From the NCBI GenBank assembly GCA_017629035.1, contig JAGBXX010000031.1, positions 1 to 41,792 of the forward strand: DNA of 41,792 nt, in the 5' to 3' direction. Each line of letters begins with the position of its first letter. Position 1 is the stretch's first letter. Shown here one piece after another: positions 34,961-41,792 of this stretch. Under the pieces are notes generated by a model that was not told where the DNA came from, made no database searches, and saw only the letters and a program-made list of their open reading frames with translations. Both the position numbers and the translations under genes were made by a program. The stretch comes from Alistipes sp. GTDB taxonomy: Bacteria > Bacteroidota > Bacteroidia > Bacteroidales > Rikenellaceae.

Positions 34961-36160
34961 ATGAAGAGTATTAGAGAGTTGTATCGCATCGGCACAGGTC
35001 CTTCGAGTAGCCATACCATGGCTCCACGCCGTGCTGCCGAGATTTTTCAGCGCCGAAATATCGACTGTACAAGGTTTCGTGTCACGCTCTATGGTAGCCT
35101 TGCGCTAACGGGCAAGGGTCACTTAACCGATGTTGCTATCCTCGACACGCTCAAGCCTCATGGCGAGGTGGAGCTCGTGTGGGAGTCTACGGTATTTTTG
35201 CCCTTCCACCCCAATGGAATGCGCTTCCAGGCGCTCGACGAGAGTGGTAATATCGTTGATGACTGGACTGTGTATAGCGTGGGTGGTGGTGCTCTTGCCG
35301 AGGAGAATAGTGTGCCTATCGAGAGTGCCGATGTATATCCAGATACGAAGCTTACCGATATCCTGATCTGGTGTCGAGATAATGGACGTACATTCTGGGA
35401 GTATGTCGAGTTGCACGAGGGTAAGGAGATATGGATATTCCTTGCCAAGGTGTGGCGTGTTATGCGTGAGGCTGTGGAGCGAGGTATCGAGACCGATGGC
35501 GTCATCCCTGGCCCACTAAATCTTGCCCGCCGTGCTATGCGCTACAATGTGCGTGCCTCGGGCTACAAGCAGAGTCTACAATCACGAGGCCTTATCTTCT
35601 CATACGCTCTTGCCGTGAGCGAGGAGAATGCCTGTGGCGGACGTATTGTTACGGCTCCAACATGTGGCTCGTCGGGTGTTATCCCTGCGGTGTTGTACCA
35701 CTTGTGGAAGACACGTGAGTTTAGCGAGGCTCGTATCTTGAGGGCTCTAGCCACTGCGGGTCTTATCGGAAATATCGTGAAGCACAACGCCTCAATCTCG
35801 GGTGCCGAGGTGGGCTGTCAGGGCGAGGTGGGTGTTGCTTGTGCTATGGCGGCAGCTGCTGCTAATCAGCTCTTTGGCGGCAGTCCTGCGCAGATTGAGT
35901 ATGCTGCTGAGATGGGTCTTGAGCACCACCTCGGTATGACCTGCGACCCTATTTGCGGTCTTGTGCAGATTCCATGTATCGAGCGTAATGCCTACGCTGC
36001 AGCACGTGCCCTCGATGCCAATCTCTACTCGATGTACACCGATGGCCACCACCGTGTGTCGTTCGACCGTGTTGTAGAGGTTATGAAGCAGACAGGTCAC
36101 GACCTCCCTTCGATCTACAAGGAGACGGGCGAGGGTGGTCTTGCTAAAGACTTCTTCTAG
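34961..36160 (+). CDS. sdaA: L-serine ammonia-lyase, iron-sulfur type
   Basis: Deaminates L-serine to pyruvate using a [4Fe-4S] cluster. The 399-residue protein fuses the two domains found as separate alpha and beta chains in some Firmicutes. The beta-type domain comes first (IGTGPSSSHTMAP, residues 11-23); the alpha-type catalytic domain follows with TAPTCGSSGVIPAVL near 231, GCQGEVGVACAMAAAA near 285 and the cysteine-rich TCDPICGLVQIPCIERN near 327. The cluster cysteines appear intact. Immediately behind the stop codon lies a structured palindromic element. With gcvP it links glycine and serine breakdown, although the two genes are far apart. Confidence 0.95.
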   Translation: MKSIRELYRIGTGPSSSHTMAPRRAAEIFQRRNIDCTRFRVTLYGSLALTGKGHLTDVAILDTLKPHGEVELVWESTVFLPFHPNGMRFQALDESGNIVDDWTVYSVGGGALAEENSVPIESADVYPDTKLTDILIWCRDNGRTFWEYVELHEGKEIWIFLAKVWRVMREAVERGIETDGVIPGPLNLARRAMRYNVRASGYKQSLQSRGLIFSYALAVSEENACGGRIVTAPTCGSSGVIPAVLYHLWKTREFSEARILRALATAGLIGNIVKHNASISGAEVGCQGEVGVACAMAAAAANQLFGGSPAQIEYAAEMGLEHHLGMTCDPICGLVQIPCIERNAYAAARALDANLYSMYTDGHHRVSFDRVVEVMKQTGHDLPSIYKETGEGGLAKDFF

Positions 36161-36289
36161 GATTTGTTGTGATAACAGCGCATCTACTTCCGCTAGCGAA
36201 CTATCTCGTCAATGGGCAGTACGCATAAGTACAGCCCATCGACTCGAACTTCGCCGAGCGTTGTATCTGCACTATTCTGACAACAAATC
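36161..36289 (+). repeat. Palindromic GTAC-apex element behind sdaA
   Basis: A 129-base element begins on the base after the sdaA stop. Outer terminal repeats GATTTGTTGT (36161-36170) and ACAACAAATC (36280-36289) are perfect. Further in, CGCT/AGCG, GCGAA/TTCGC and GTC/GAC pair, then ATGGGC (36212-36217) with GCCCAT (36234-36239). The apex has two GTAC (36219-36222, 36229-36232) six bases apart. The core, including the A-C mismatch just outside ATGGG, is like the units behind gcvP although the arms differ. Confidence 0.88.
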
Positions 36290-36310
36290 ACCAACCCTTA
36301 TCGCATATCT

Positions 36311-36339
36311 GGGCTATCCGTGTGGATAGCCCATTTTTT
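36311..36339 (+). terminator. Rho-independent terminator of sdaA
   Basis: GGGCTATCC (36311-36319) and GGATAGCCC (36324-36332) pair around four bases and are followed by A and seven T. This classical terminator lies beyond the palindromic element, so the element is transcribed as part of the sdaA message. The remaining stretch 36340-36430 holds no feature I can support. Confidence 0.9.
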
Positions 36340-36430
36340 TATGCGTTGTCGTTGCATAGCTCTGATGGAAATTAATACGACTGATAGGCGTGTAAAAAAG
36401 GGTGGTTTTATGCCCCTATAGAGCACATTT

Positions 36431-36461
36431 TTTGCTTTTTAAGAAATTATTCTTAACTTTG
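36431..36461 (+). promoter_or_regulatory. Promoter of the cdd operon
   Basis: TTTG (36431-36434), 19 bases, then TAACTTTG (36454-36461). Start of transcription near 36468, leader of about 15 bases. Confidence 0.78.
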
Positions 36462-36482
36462 TAGAACAATCCCGTTGAAATT

Positions 36483-36938
36483 ATGAAGCGAATACTGGAA
36501 TTAAACTATGAGCACTACGACAATATCAGCGAGCTCGATGTTGCCGACCAGGTGCTCGTGAGCGAGGCTCAGGCCGCCGTCGAGCATGCCCACGCCCCAT
36601 ACTCTCACTTCAACGTAGGTGCCGCAGTGCGTCTGCATAGTGGTCGTACGTACCACGCTGCAAACTTCGAGAGCGAAGTATATCCTGCGGGCCTTTGTGC
36701 CGAGCGCTCGTTGCTCTTCTTCATCGAGTCAAACTATGCCGACGACCCTATCGTGGCCCTTGCCATTGCTTCGAATCCCTCGGAGCGTGAGTGCTACCCC
36801 TGTGGCCAGTGCCGCCAGGTGATTGTCGACGTGGAGCGCCGTCAGGGAACCCCTATACGTGTAATCATGAGTGGCGCAACGTCGGCGACAGTTGTCGACT
36901 CAGCAGAGAAGCTACTACCATTTACTTTTAAGTTGTAA
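36483..36938 (+). CDS. cdd: Cytidine deaminase
   Basis: Pyrimidine salvage enzyme converting (deoxy)cytidine to (deoxy)uridine with a catalytic zinc. The 151-residue protein has APYSHFNVGAAV, the zinc/catalytic motif CAER (C72, E74) and PCGQC (C107, C110), the pattern of the small tetrameric class. First gene of the operon cdd-rluA-dtd-nuclease-DUF4924; the next start codon follows its stop by one base. Confidence 0.95.
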   Translation: MKRILELNYEHYDNISELDVADQVLVSEAQAAVEHAHAPYSHFNVGAAVRLHSGRTYHAANFESEVYPAGLCAERSLLFFIESNYADDPIVALAIASNPSERECYPCGQCRQVIVDVERRQGTPIRVIMSGATSATVVDSAEKLLPFTFKL

Positions 36939-36939
36939 T

Positions 36940-37632
36940 ATGTTCACAATTAATGATATACTCTACGAGGATAATCACATCCTCGTGGTCAATAAGCACG
37001 CAGGCGACCTCGTGCAGAGCGATCCTGATGGCACCGAGGCTATCGAGGATCAGATCAAGGCGATGATTAAGATTCGTGACCACAAGCCCGGAGCAGTATT
37101 CCTCGGCGTGGTGCACCGCATAGACCGCCCAGTGAGTGGTGCGGTGATCTTTGCCAAGACATCTAAGGCGCTAGCTCGTCTTAACGAGATGATTCGCAAC
37201 GGACAGATCAAGAAGAGCTACTGGGCAGTCACCGAGAGCCGCCCAGCGGAGGAGGAGGGCGAGTTGCGCCACTGGATTGTGCGCAACCCCAAGACCAACC
37301 GCTCACATGCCCACCAGCGTCCAAAGGGTGATGGTAAGGAGGCGTTGCTTAACTATCGTGTGCTCGGTGCTTCGACAAACTATACCCTCATCGAGGTTGA
37401 CCTCAAGACGGGTCGTCACCACCAGATTCGTGCCCAGCTCTCAGCCATCGGCTGCTCGATCAAGGGCGACTTGAAGTATGGTGCAAAGCGCTCGAACAAG
37501 GATGGTGGTATCTCGCTCCACTCACGCCGTGTGGAGTTTGCTCACCCCGTAGGTGGCAAGCGCATCGAGATTATTGCCCCAGTGCCTAAGGGCGATGGCC
37601 TATGGTCGTTCTTTGAAGAGGCGATGTCATGA
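36940..37632 (+). CDS. RluA-family RNA pseudouridine synthase
   Basis: Isomerises a uridine to pseudouridine in rRNA or tRNA. From the ATG at 36940 the protein has 230 residues, with catalytic D62 in HRIDRPVSG, LKTGRHHQIRAQLS near 149 and LHSRRVEFAHPVGG near 198. The N-terminal S4 domain of RluD-type enzymes is absent, so it is a short RluA/RluC-like form whose target cannot be named. The frame opens earlier, inside cdd, but the start after the cdd stop fits the family. It overlaps dtd by the four bases ATGA. Confidence 0.92.
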   Translation: MFTINDILYEDNHILVVNKHAGDLVQSDPDGTEAIEDQIKAMIKIRDHKPGAVFLGVVHRIDRPVSGAVIFAKTSKALARLNEMIRNGQIKKSYWAVTESRPAEEEGELRHWIVRNPKTNRSHAHQRPKGDGKEALLNYRVLGASTNYTLIEVDLKTGRHHQIRAQLSAIGCSIKGDLKYGAKRSNKDGGISLHSRRVEFAHPVGGKRIEIIAPVPKGDGLWSFFEEAMS

Positions 37633-38081
37633 GATTGCTAATTCAACGTGTTACACAGGCTCGTTGCCATATCGCGGGGGAGGTGTTCTCCGAGATTGGC
37701 AAAGGCCTCGTTGTGCTCGTAGGCGTAGGTTGCGACGAGACGCAGGAGGATATCGACTGGCTGGCCAAGAAGCTGGTGCAGATGCGTATATTCGACGACT
37801 CGGAGGGTGTCATGAACCTCTCGGTACAGGATGTCGAGGGCCAGGTGATGGTCGTGAGCCAGTTTACGCTCCATACCATGACCAAAAAGGGTAACCGCCC
37901 TTCGTGGATCAAGGCGGCCCCAGAGGCTATATCTAAGCCCCTCTACGAGCAGTTTGTGGCAAAGGTCGAGGAGCTTTTGGGTAAGAGCGTTGCAACGGGA
38001 AGCTTTGGTGCAGATATGCAGATAGAGCTCACGAACGACGGCCCTGTGACAATATGGATAGATTCTAAAAATCGAGAATAG
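37629..38081 (+). CDS. dtd: D-aminoacyl-tRNA deacylase
   Basis: Removes D-amino acids (and glycine from mischarged tRNA-Ala) from tRNA. The 150-residue protein has MRLLIQRVTQARC, the catalytic SQFTL motif near residue 78 and the cross-subunit NDGPVT motif near 137, where the family has N-x-G-P-V-T. Length and motifs are normal. It starts in an ATGA overlap with the pseudouridine synthase gene and ends directly at the start of the nuclease gene. Confidence 0.95.
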   Translation: MRLLIQRVTQARCHIAGEVFSEIGKGLVVLVGVGCDETQEDIDWLAKKLVQMRIFDDSEGVMNLSVQDVEGQVMVVSQFTLHTMTKKGNRPSWIKAAPEAISKPLYEQFVAKVEELLGKSVATGSFGADMQIELTNDGPVTIWIDSKNRE

Positions 38082-39344
38082 ATGAAGCGATTGCTTGGTA
38101 TACTTATCGCCGTGGTGCTATGCGCTGTGGCGTGTGAGAAGGTTATTGAGTTTAGCTGCAGCGTTGTTGAGAGCGAGGCTACGAATATAACAACAAATGG
38201 CGTTACGCTTGAGGCTACGGTCAATGCTTCGGATTATGAGGCGATAGAGCGCATGGGTTTCCTTGTTGCAGTATCGGGATCGGATAACTACGATATGTAC
38301 CCTGTGAACAAGGGTAGAATAATAGAGCTCGAGATTGATGACCTGAAGCCTAAGACGAGCTACACCTACCGCATCTTTGTGATGGCCGCAGGCGAGAATT
38401 GGAATCTCGAGGGTGGTACGTTCCGAACACTCGAGGTGGGAGGCACTCCAGAGCCTGAACCAGAGCCCGAACCTGAACCAGAGCCAGAGCCAGAGCCATC
38501 CCAGGGTTATACCTATCGTTCGCACTGGTATGAGTTGCCAATCGAGATAGATGCCAACAAGGATGGCCGTGACGACAACAACTCGGACTACTACTATGCT
38601 CACCACCTCTGTGCTGGTGGCGAGAAGAATGCGCAGCGCAACGGATCAGCGCGTAATTTCTCGGTATGTTTCTCGGCAACGCACCACTGCCCTGTGTGGG
38701 TAGCGGCGCCACGCCACTCGTGCTATGAGTCGGGTGCAAGTCGCACGGATGCATACTCGCAGGATCCTAAGATCCCATCTAACATTCAGTACTCGAGCAA
38801 GAGCACTGGCGGTGGTTGTAATAAGGGTCACATGCTTGGCTCAGCAGAGCGTCTTTCGACTACGGCAACAAACAAGCAGGTGTTCTACTACTCGAACATT
38901 GCGCCTCAGTACTCATCGACATTCAACACTGGAGGTGGTGCGTGGAACAATCTCGAGGATCATATAGACGGCCTTGTATGTGCCGATACGCTCTATACTG
39001 TCATCGGCTGCTACTTCGATACCTATACTGATAAGTATGGCAACACAGGCCGCCCTGCAAAGATTGAGTTTGGCGGTCGCTCGGACGTGTCACGCCCAAC
39101 GATGTTCTACTACGCTCTGTTGCGTACCAAGTCGGGTAACACGGGCAAGAGCGTGAAGGATTGTTCGGCCTCGGAGTTGCAGTGTGCAGCCTTTGTAATC
39201 TGCCACGAGCAGGCCAAGGGCCACAAGCCACAGGTCAAGGATATGATATCAATCAAGGAGCTTGAGGAGCTCACGGGATTTACCTATTTCGAGAATGTGC
39301 CAAATGCCCCTAAGAGCACCTTTAACTCGAGTGATTGGCTATAA
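38082..39344 (+). CDS. Secreted lipoprotein DNA/RNA non-specific endonuclease
   Basis: A 420-residue exported lipoprotein (acceptor C18 in VLCAVAC). Residues about 25-120 resemble a fibronectin type III-like beta domain. A PE dipeptide repeat (about 123-140) links it to a C-terminal nuclease of the His-Me finger NUC family: KGHMLGSAER with catalytic H250 (the usual DRGH motif reads NKGH here), SNIAPQ, probable metal ligand N282 and E292 in the NTGGGAWNNLED segment. Several cysteines suggest disulfides, as expected outside the cytoplasm. It could scavenge extracellular DNA or RNA for the nucleotides used by cdd and the 5'-nucleotidase; that link is inferred. Confidence 0.92.
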   Translation: MKRLLGILIAVVLCAVACEKVIEFSCSVVESEATNITTNGVTLEATVNASDYEAIERMGFLVAVSGSDNYDMYPVNKGRIIELEIDDLKPKTSYTYRIFVMAAGENWNLEGGTFRTLEVGGTPEPEPEPEPEPEPEPEPSQGYTYRSHWYELPIEIDANKDGRDDNNSDYYYAHHLCAGGEKNAQRNGSARNFSVCFSATHHCPVWVAAPRHSCYESGASRTDAYSQDPKIPSNIQYSSKSTGGGCNKGHMLGSAERLSTTATNKQVFYYSNIAPQYSSTFNTGGGAWNNLEDHIDGLVCADTLYTVIGCYFDTYTDKYGNTGRPAKIEFGGRSDVSRPTMFYYALLRTKSGNTGKSVKDCSASELQCAAFVICHEQAKGHKPQVKDMISIKELEELTGFTYFENVPNAPKSTFNSSDWL

Positions 39345-39359
39345 TTTTAAGATAGATAT

Positions 39360-39920
39360 ATGTTAATAGCACTACAAAAACGTAAGGAGAATATCGCTGA
39401 GTATATCCTCTACCTCTGGCAGGTCGAGGATCTGCTACGTGCTCTGCAGTTTAGCCCCGAGGCTATATATACAACCCTCGTGGCAAAGACTGAGGGCCTG
39501 GATGAGCAGCAGAAGGAGAATGTCTTTAACTGGTATATGCAGATTGTCGAGCTGCTGCAAAAGGAGGGCAAGGAGAGCAAGGGACATATTGAGCATACGC
39601 TTCACCTCATTGCCGATATGCACAACCTCCACCTTCAGCTCATGAAGCTTCCCGTGGGTGAGCACTACCGCATGACATATCGTGCCCTCGAGGCTGAGTT
39701 GCCACGCCTGCGCATGGTGCTTGGCGATAGCGATATGCGTGATATCAGCGACACGGAGCTATGCTTCAGAGCGCTCTATGCCACGCTGCTGTATCGTATC
39801 AAGGGTGGTGGCGAGAGTGTTATCAGCGACACACTCGCAGTGATATCGCCCGCAATAGGCGAGCTTGCGGCCATGTATGGCAAGGTGGAACGTGGTGAGA
39901 TAAACCTTTTTGACGATTGA
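39360..39920 (+). CDS. DUF4924 family protein
   Basis: A 186-residue, wholly helical cytoplasmic protein. The N-terminus MLIALQKRKENIAEYILYLWQVEDLLRA (residues 1-28, quoted as a family landmark) and the later helices match, from memory, the Bacteroidota-specific DUF4924 family; no function is known to me. It starts 15 bases behind the nuclease gene and is the last gene of the cdd operon. No catalytic motif, signal peptide or membrane segment is seen. Confidence 0.8.
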   Translation: MLIALQKRKENIAEYILYLWQVEDLLRALQFSPEAIYTTLVAKTEGLDEQQKENVFNWYMQIVELLQKEGKESKGHIEHTLHLIADMHNLHLQLMKLPVGEHYRMTYRALEAELPRLRMVLGDSDMRDISDTELCFRALYATLLYRIKGGGESVISDTLAVISPAIGELAAMYGKVERGEINLFDD

Positions 39921-39965
39921 TTTAGCACTTTATCGAAGAAAAAAACAAAATAATTTGCTGAATTG

Positions 39966-39996
39966 TTTGTAATTAAAAAAAAACATTGTACCTTTG
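39966..39996 (+). promoter_or_regulatory. Promoter of rpmH
   Basis: TTTG (39966-39969), 19 bases, then TACCTTTG (39989-39996). Start of transcription near 40003, leaving a leader of about 70 bases. Confidence 0.8.
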
Positions 39997-40073
39997 CACC
40001 TCGCAAAAGAAGCGTTAAGGGGTATTTAATACAGAACAAAACGGAACAAAAACAATAAAAAACAGATACAACT

Positions 40074-40241
40074 ATGGCAATGAAAAGAACTTATCAGCCT
40101 TCTCGTCGCAAGAGAATTAACAAGCACGGTTTCCGTCAGAGAATGGCTACCGCTAATGGCCGTAAGGTATTGGCAGCACGTCGCGCTAAAGGTCGTAAGA
40201 AGTTGACTGTATCAGACGAGGCAACATTCAAGTACAACTAG
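40074..40241 (+). CDS. rpmH: 50S ribosomal protein L34
   Basis: Ribosomal protein of 55 residues, very basic: [20 protein letters not shown], then [22 protein letters not shown], with an acidic extension SDEATFKYN beyond the usual length of about 45. Monocistronic here, with its own promoter and terminator; the rnpA gene that follows rpmH in many bacteria is absent. Confidence 0.97.
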   Translation: MAMKRTYQPSRRKRINKHGFRQRMATANGRKVLAARRAKGRKKLTVSDEATFKYN

Positions 40242-40277
40242 TAGCGTGTGCCACTTGTGTGGCGTCGTGAAGAGATT

Positions 40278-40318
40278 GAGAGAGAGGAGCACAGTGTGCA
40301 TCCTCTCTCTCTGTTTTT
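40278..40318 (+). terminator. Terminator of rpmH
   Basis: A GA-rich arm (40278-40288) pairs with the CT-rich arm (40301-40311), with an inner GCAC/GTGC stem, followed by TTTTT at 40314-40318. Confidence 0.8.
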
Positions 40319-40348
40319 GTGCCTCTGTGTGGCCAGTAAGCAAAAAAA

Positions 40349-40380
40349 ATAGAGGGACTATCGAATGATAGCCCCTCTAT
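40349..40380 (-). terminator. Terminator of efp
   Basis: ATAGAGGGACTATC (40349-40362) and GATAGCCCCTCTAT (40367-40380) pair with one mismatch around GAAT; on the minus strand eight T follow. It faces the rpmH terminator. Confidence 0.85.
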
Positions 40381-40399
40381 AATTATGCTCAAGATCAAA

Positions 40400-40972
40400 T
40401 TACTTGATACGCTCGTAGTACTCACGAGTACGAGTGTCAACACGGATCTTGTCGCCAGTGTTGATGAACAAAGGTACCTTAACAGTAGCACCAGTGTTTA
40501 CAGTAGCTGCCTTGAGTGAGTTTGTTGAAGCGGTATCGCCACGAACACCTGGCTCGGTGTAAGTAACCTCCATGTCAACGATTGGAGGAAGCTCGGCTGA
40601 GAGAACAGTCTCCTTCTCAGTGTGGAACATAACCTCGACAATCTGGCCGTCAGCCATGAGGTCTGCGTTGTTGATGAGCTTCTTGTCGATGTTGATCTCC
40701 TCGAAAGTCTCAGTGTGCATGAAGTGTGCACCGAGGTCATCCTCGTATGTGAACTGGTAAGGACGGCGCTCTACACGTACCTGCTCAATCTTCTGTGATA
40801 CTGAAGAGAAAGTCTTGTCGAGAACGTTACCATTCTCGAGGTTCTTGAGCTTTGAACGTACGAAAGCAGGACCCTTACCGGGCTTGCAGTGCTGGAAGTC
40901 AACAACGATAAATGTCTTGCCATCCATCTCAACGCACATGCCAATCTTGATGTCAGATGCTGTAATTGTCAT
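40400..40972 (-). CDS. efp: Translation elongation factor P
   Basis: Relieves ribosome stalling at polyproline. The 190-residue protein has three beta domains; the loop CKPGKGPAFVR carries K33, the position equivalent to modified Lys34 of E. coli. Because this is PGKG with a Lys, post-translational extension is possible, but no epmA, epmB or other modification gene lies in the window. Its codon use favours CCA and ACT as in gcvP and gdhA. The leader contains a short hairpin (41014-41034). Confidence 0.96.
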   Translation of the reverse strand: MTITASDIKIGMCVEMDGKTFIVVDFQHCKPGKGPAFVRSKLKNLENGNVLDKTFSSVSQKIEQVRVERRPYQFTYEDDLGAHFMHTETFEEINIDKKLINNADLMADGQIVEVMFHTEKETVLSAELPPIVDMEVTYTEPGVRGDTASTNSLKAATVNTGATVKVPLFINTGDKIRVDTRTREYYERIK

Positions 40973-41013
40973 AGTTTTATCTTATTATAATTAGAATTAT
41001 TTGTCGCCTTAGA

Positions 41014-41034
41014 CTCATCTATATGTAGATTGAG
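41014..41034 (-). promoter_or_regulatory. Hairpin in the efp leader
   Basis: CTCATCTA (41014-41021) pairs with TAGA and TGAG (41026-41034) with one bulged base and a four-base loop, directly at the predicted 5' end of the efp message. It may stabilise the transcript. Confidence 0.4.
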
Positions 41035-41039
41035 GCTCG

Positions 41040-41069
41040 CAAAGATACAAAAAAAAACTTAAATCGCAA
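41040..41069 (-). promoter_or_regulatory. Promoter of efp
   Basis: Minus strand TTG (41067-41069), 19 bases, then TATCTTTG (41040-41047). Start of transcription near 41033, leader of about 60 bases. Confidence 0.8.
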
Positions 41070-41147
41070 TAATCTTCAGTCTAAATGGTTTATAATGGCT
41101 CGATTAGGAAGGCTCACTATGCGTTCAAGTGAGTTTAGATGGATTAT

Positions 41148-41225
41148 CCACTACTTTTATGTGAGAGCGGCGTAGTAGTGGTGCTGACATGAGAAAGCCC
41201 CGGATGGGGTAGTACTCCTCGGAGC
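41148..41225 (-). repeat. Decayed half-copy of the GTAC element plus adjacent inverted repeat
   Basis: Read on the minus strand, 41197-41225 contains AGTACTACCCC then CATCCGGGG, the right half of the gcvP-type core with one extra C; the left half is replaced by GCTCCGAGG. Next to it CCACTACT (41148-41155) and AGTAGTGG (41174-41181) form an inverted repeat around 18 bases. It lies downstream of the intact gdhA element in the same orientation. Confidence 0.65.
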
Positions 41226-41238
41226 GTGATAGATTTTT

Positions 41239-41351
41239 GATTTTAGTGGAACAGATTTGGTTTTTCGCAATAAAGAATCCCCACGGGATAGTACTCGTCG
41301 TACAGCCCGTGGGGATTTGTTTGCGAAGGGACAAAGGTGTCCTCTAAAATC
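41239..41351 (-). repeat. Palindromic GTAC-apex element behind gdhA
   Basis: A 113-base element starting 9 bases behind the gdhA stop. Outer repeats GATTTTAG (41239-41246) and CTAAAATC (41344-41351); middle pair TTCGCAA (41264-41270) and TTGCGAA (41321-41327); inner perfect 12-bp stem 41276-41287 with 41306-41317 (AATCCCCACGGG and its complement); apex with two GTAC (41290-41293 and 41299-41302 region) five bases apart. On the sense strand of gdhA the apex reads GTACGACGAGTACTA, close to GTACGCCAAGTACTA behind gcvP. Confidence 0.88.
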
Positions 41352-41360
41352 GGAAAGAAA

Positions 41361-41792
41361 TTAGATGATACCCTGCTCAAGCATTGCCTGTGCAACCTTC
41401 ATGAAACCAGCGATGTTAGCACCCTTAACGTAGTTAACTGTGCCGTCAGCCTGAGTACCGAACTCAACGCAAGCCTCGTGGATAGACTTCATGATGAAGT
41501 GGAGCTTCTCATCAACCTCCTCACCTGCCCATGAGATGTGCATACAGTTCTGAGTCATCTCGAGACCAGAAGTTGCTACACCACCAGCGTTAACTGCCTT
41601 ACCTGGAGCGAAGAGAATGCCTGCATCCTGGAATGCCTTGATAGCCTCAGGAGTACAACCCATGTTAGAAACCTCAGCGCAGCACCATGTACCGTTAGCC
41701 AAAAGCTCCTTAGCGTCAGCCTCGTTCAACTCGTTCTGGAATGCACATGGCAAAGCGATGTCACACTTTACAGACCAAGCCTTCTTACCAGC
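41361..41792 (-). CDS. gdhA: NADP-type glutamate dehydrogenase, C-terminal part (runs off the right edge)
   Basis: Reversible amination of 2-oxoglutarate to glutamate, a main ammonium-assimilating or glutamate-degrading step. The window holds the last 143 codons; the frame stays open to base 41792. Motifs CDIALPCAFQNELN, PGKAVNAGGVATSGLEM and NYVKGANIAGFMKVA match hexameric bacterial glutamate dehydrogenases, and the AGGVATSGLEM stretch fits the NADP-dependent type. Codon use is of the highly expressed kind seen in gcvP and efp. No terminator of the simple type lies directly behind it; the palindromic element does. Confidence 0.93.
   Translation of the reverse strand, partial: AGKKAWSVKCDIALPCAFQNELNEADAKELLANGTWCCAEVSNMGCTPEAIKAFQDAGILFAPGKAVNAGGVATSGLEMTQNCMHISWAGEEVDEKLHFIMKSIHEACVEFGTQADGTVNYVKGANIAGFMKVAQAMLEQGII

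Noticed and set aside
40973-41360. tRNA or small structured RNA gene in the efp-gdhA spacer
   Set aside because: No cloverleaf or CCA-type end could be found; the structure is explained by the GTAC element and its decayed copy.

Overview
The window is chromosomal DNA of a Bacteroidota bacterium, most likely order Bacteroidales (a Rikenellaceae/Alistipes-like gut anaerobe is a reasonable guess, not proven). The reasons are the promoters, which repeatedly show the Bacteroidota pattern TTTG-N19/21-TAnnTTTG, the general lack of Shine-Dalgarno sequences, family-specific genes (short CstA, DUF4924, GH57/GT/debranching glycogen cluster, Bacteroides-type tryptophanase) and lipoproteins with Bacteroidota-like N-termini. 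No phage, plasmid, integrase, IS transposase, tRNA or rRNA gene was seen. About 40 protein genes are dense and mostly in short operons.

Layout: 1-7249 (minus) holds the 5' part of tryptophanase tnaA, asd, a class A penicillin-binding protein and a large exported propeller/outer-membrane protein with an HExxH motif. 7431-9534 (plus) is cstA with an overlapping helical-repeat gene, meeting an AraC-type regulator (minus). 10672-14775 (plus) is the operon murA-tdk-tsaC-thioesterase-queA. 14858-17482 (minus) is a lipoprotein gene and the yceD-rpmF-plsX operon. 17589-20868 has a small unknown gene, greA, rnhB and a 5'-nucleotidase-like lipoprotein. 20939-25483 (plus) is a TGS-nucleoside kinase and gcvP.

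25481-25895 is a tandem array of about 130-bp palindromic units. 25929-28815 (minus) is a four-gene cassette (zinc-ribbon protein, SPFH protein, GYF_2 protein, four-helix membrane protein) that looks like a membrane-scaffold system. 29006-33574 (minus) is a glycogen/alpha-glucan operon (debranching enzyme, glycosyltransferase, GH57). hemW (minus) and sdaA (plus) follow, divergently. 36483-39920 (plus) is cdd-rluA-dtd-secreted nuclease-DUF4924, then rpmH, efp (minus) and the 3' part of gdhA (minus).

The most interesting signal is a family of structured intergenic elements. Three loci (3' of gcvP, sdaA and gdhA) carry a roughly 113-130 bp element with nested inverted repeats: an outer terminal stem, a middle or inner stem, and an apex of two GTAC tetranucleotides separated by 5-6 bases and bracketed by GGG/CCC. 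Arm sequences differ between loci but stay complementary, while the apex is conserved and always lies in the same orientation relative to the upstream gene. All three upstream genes encode amino-acid catabolic or nitrogen enzymes. A fourth, decayed copy lies beyond the gdhA element. I do not recognise this family; it may be a REP/MITE-like element or a 3' RNA element.
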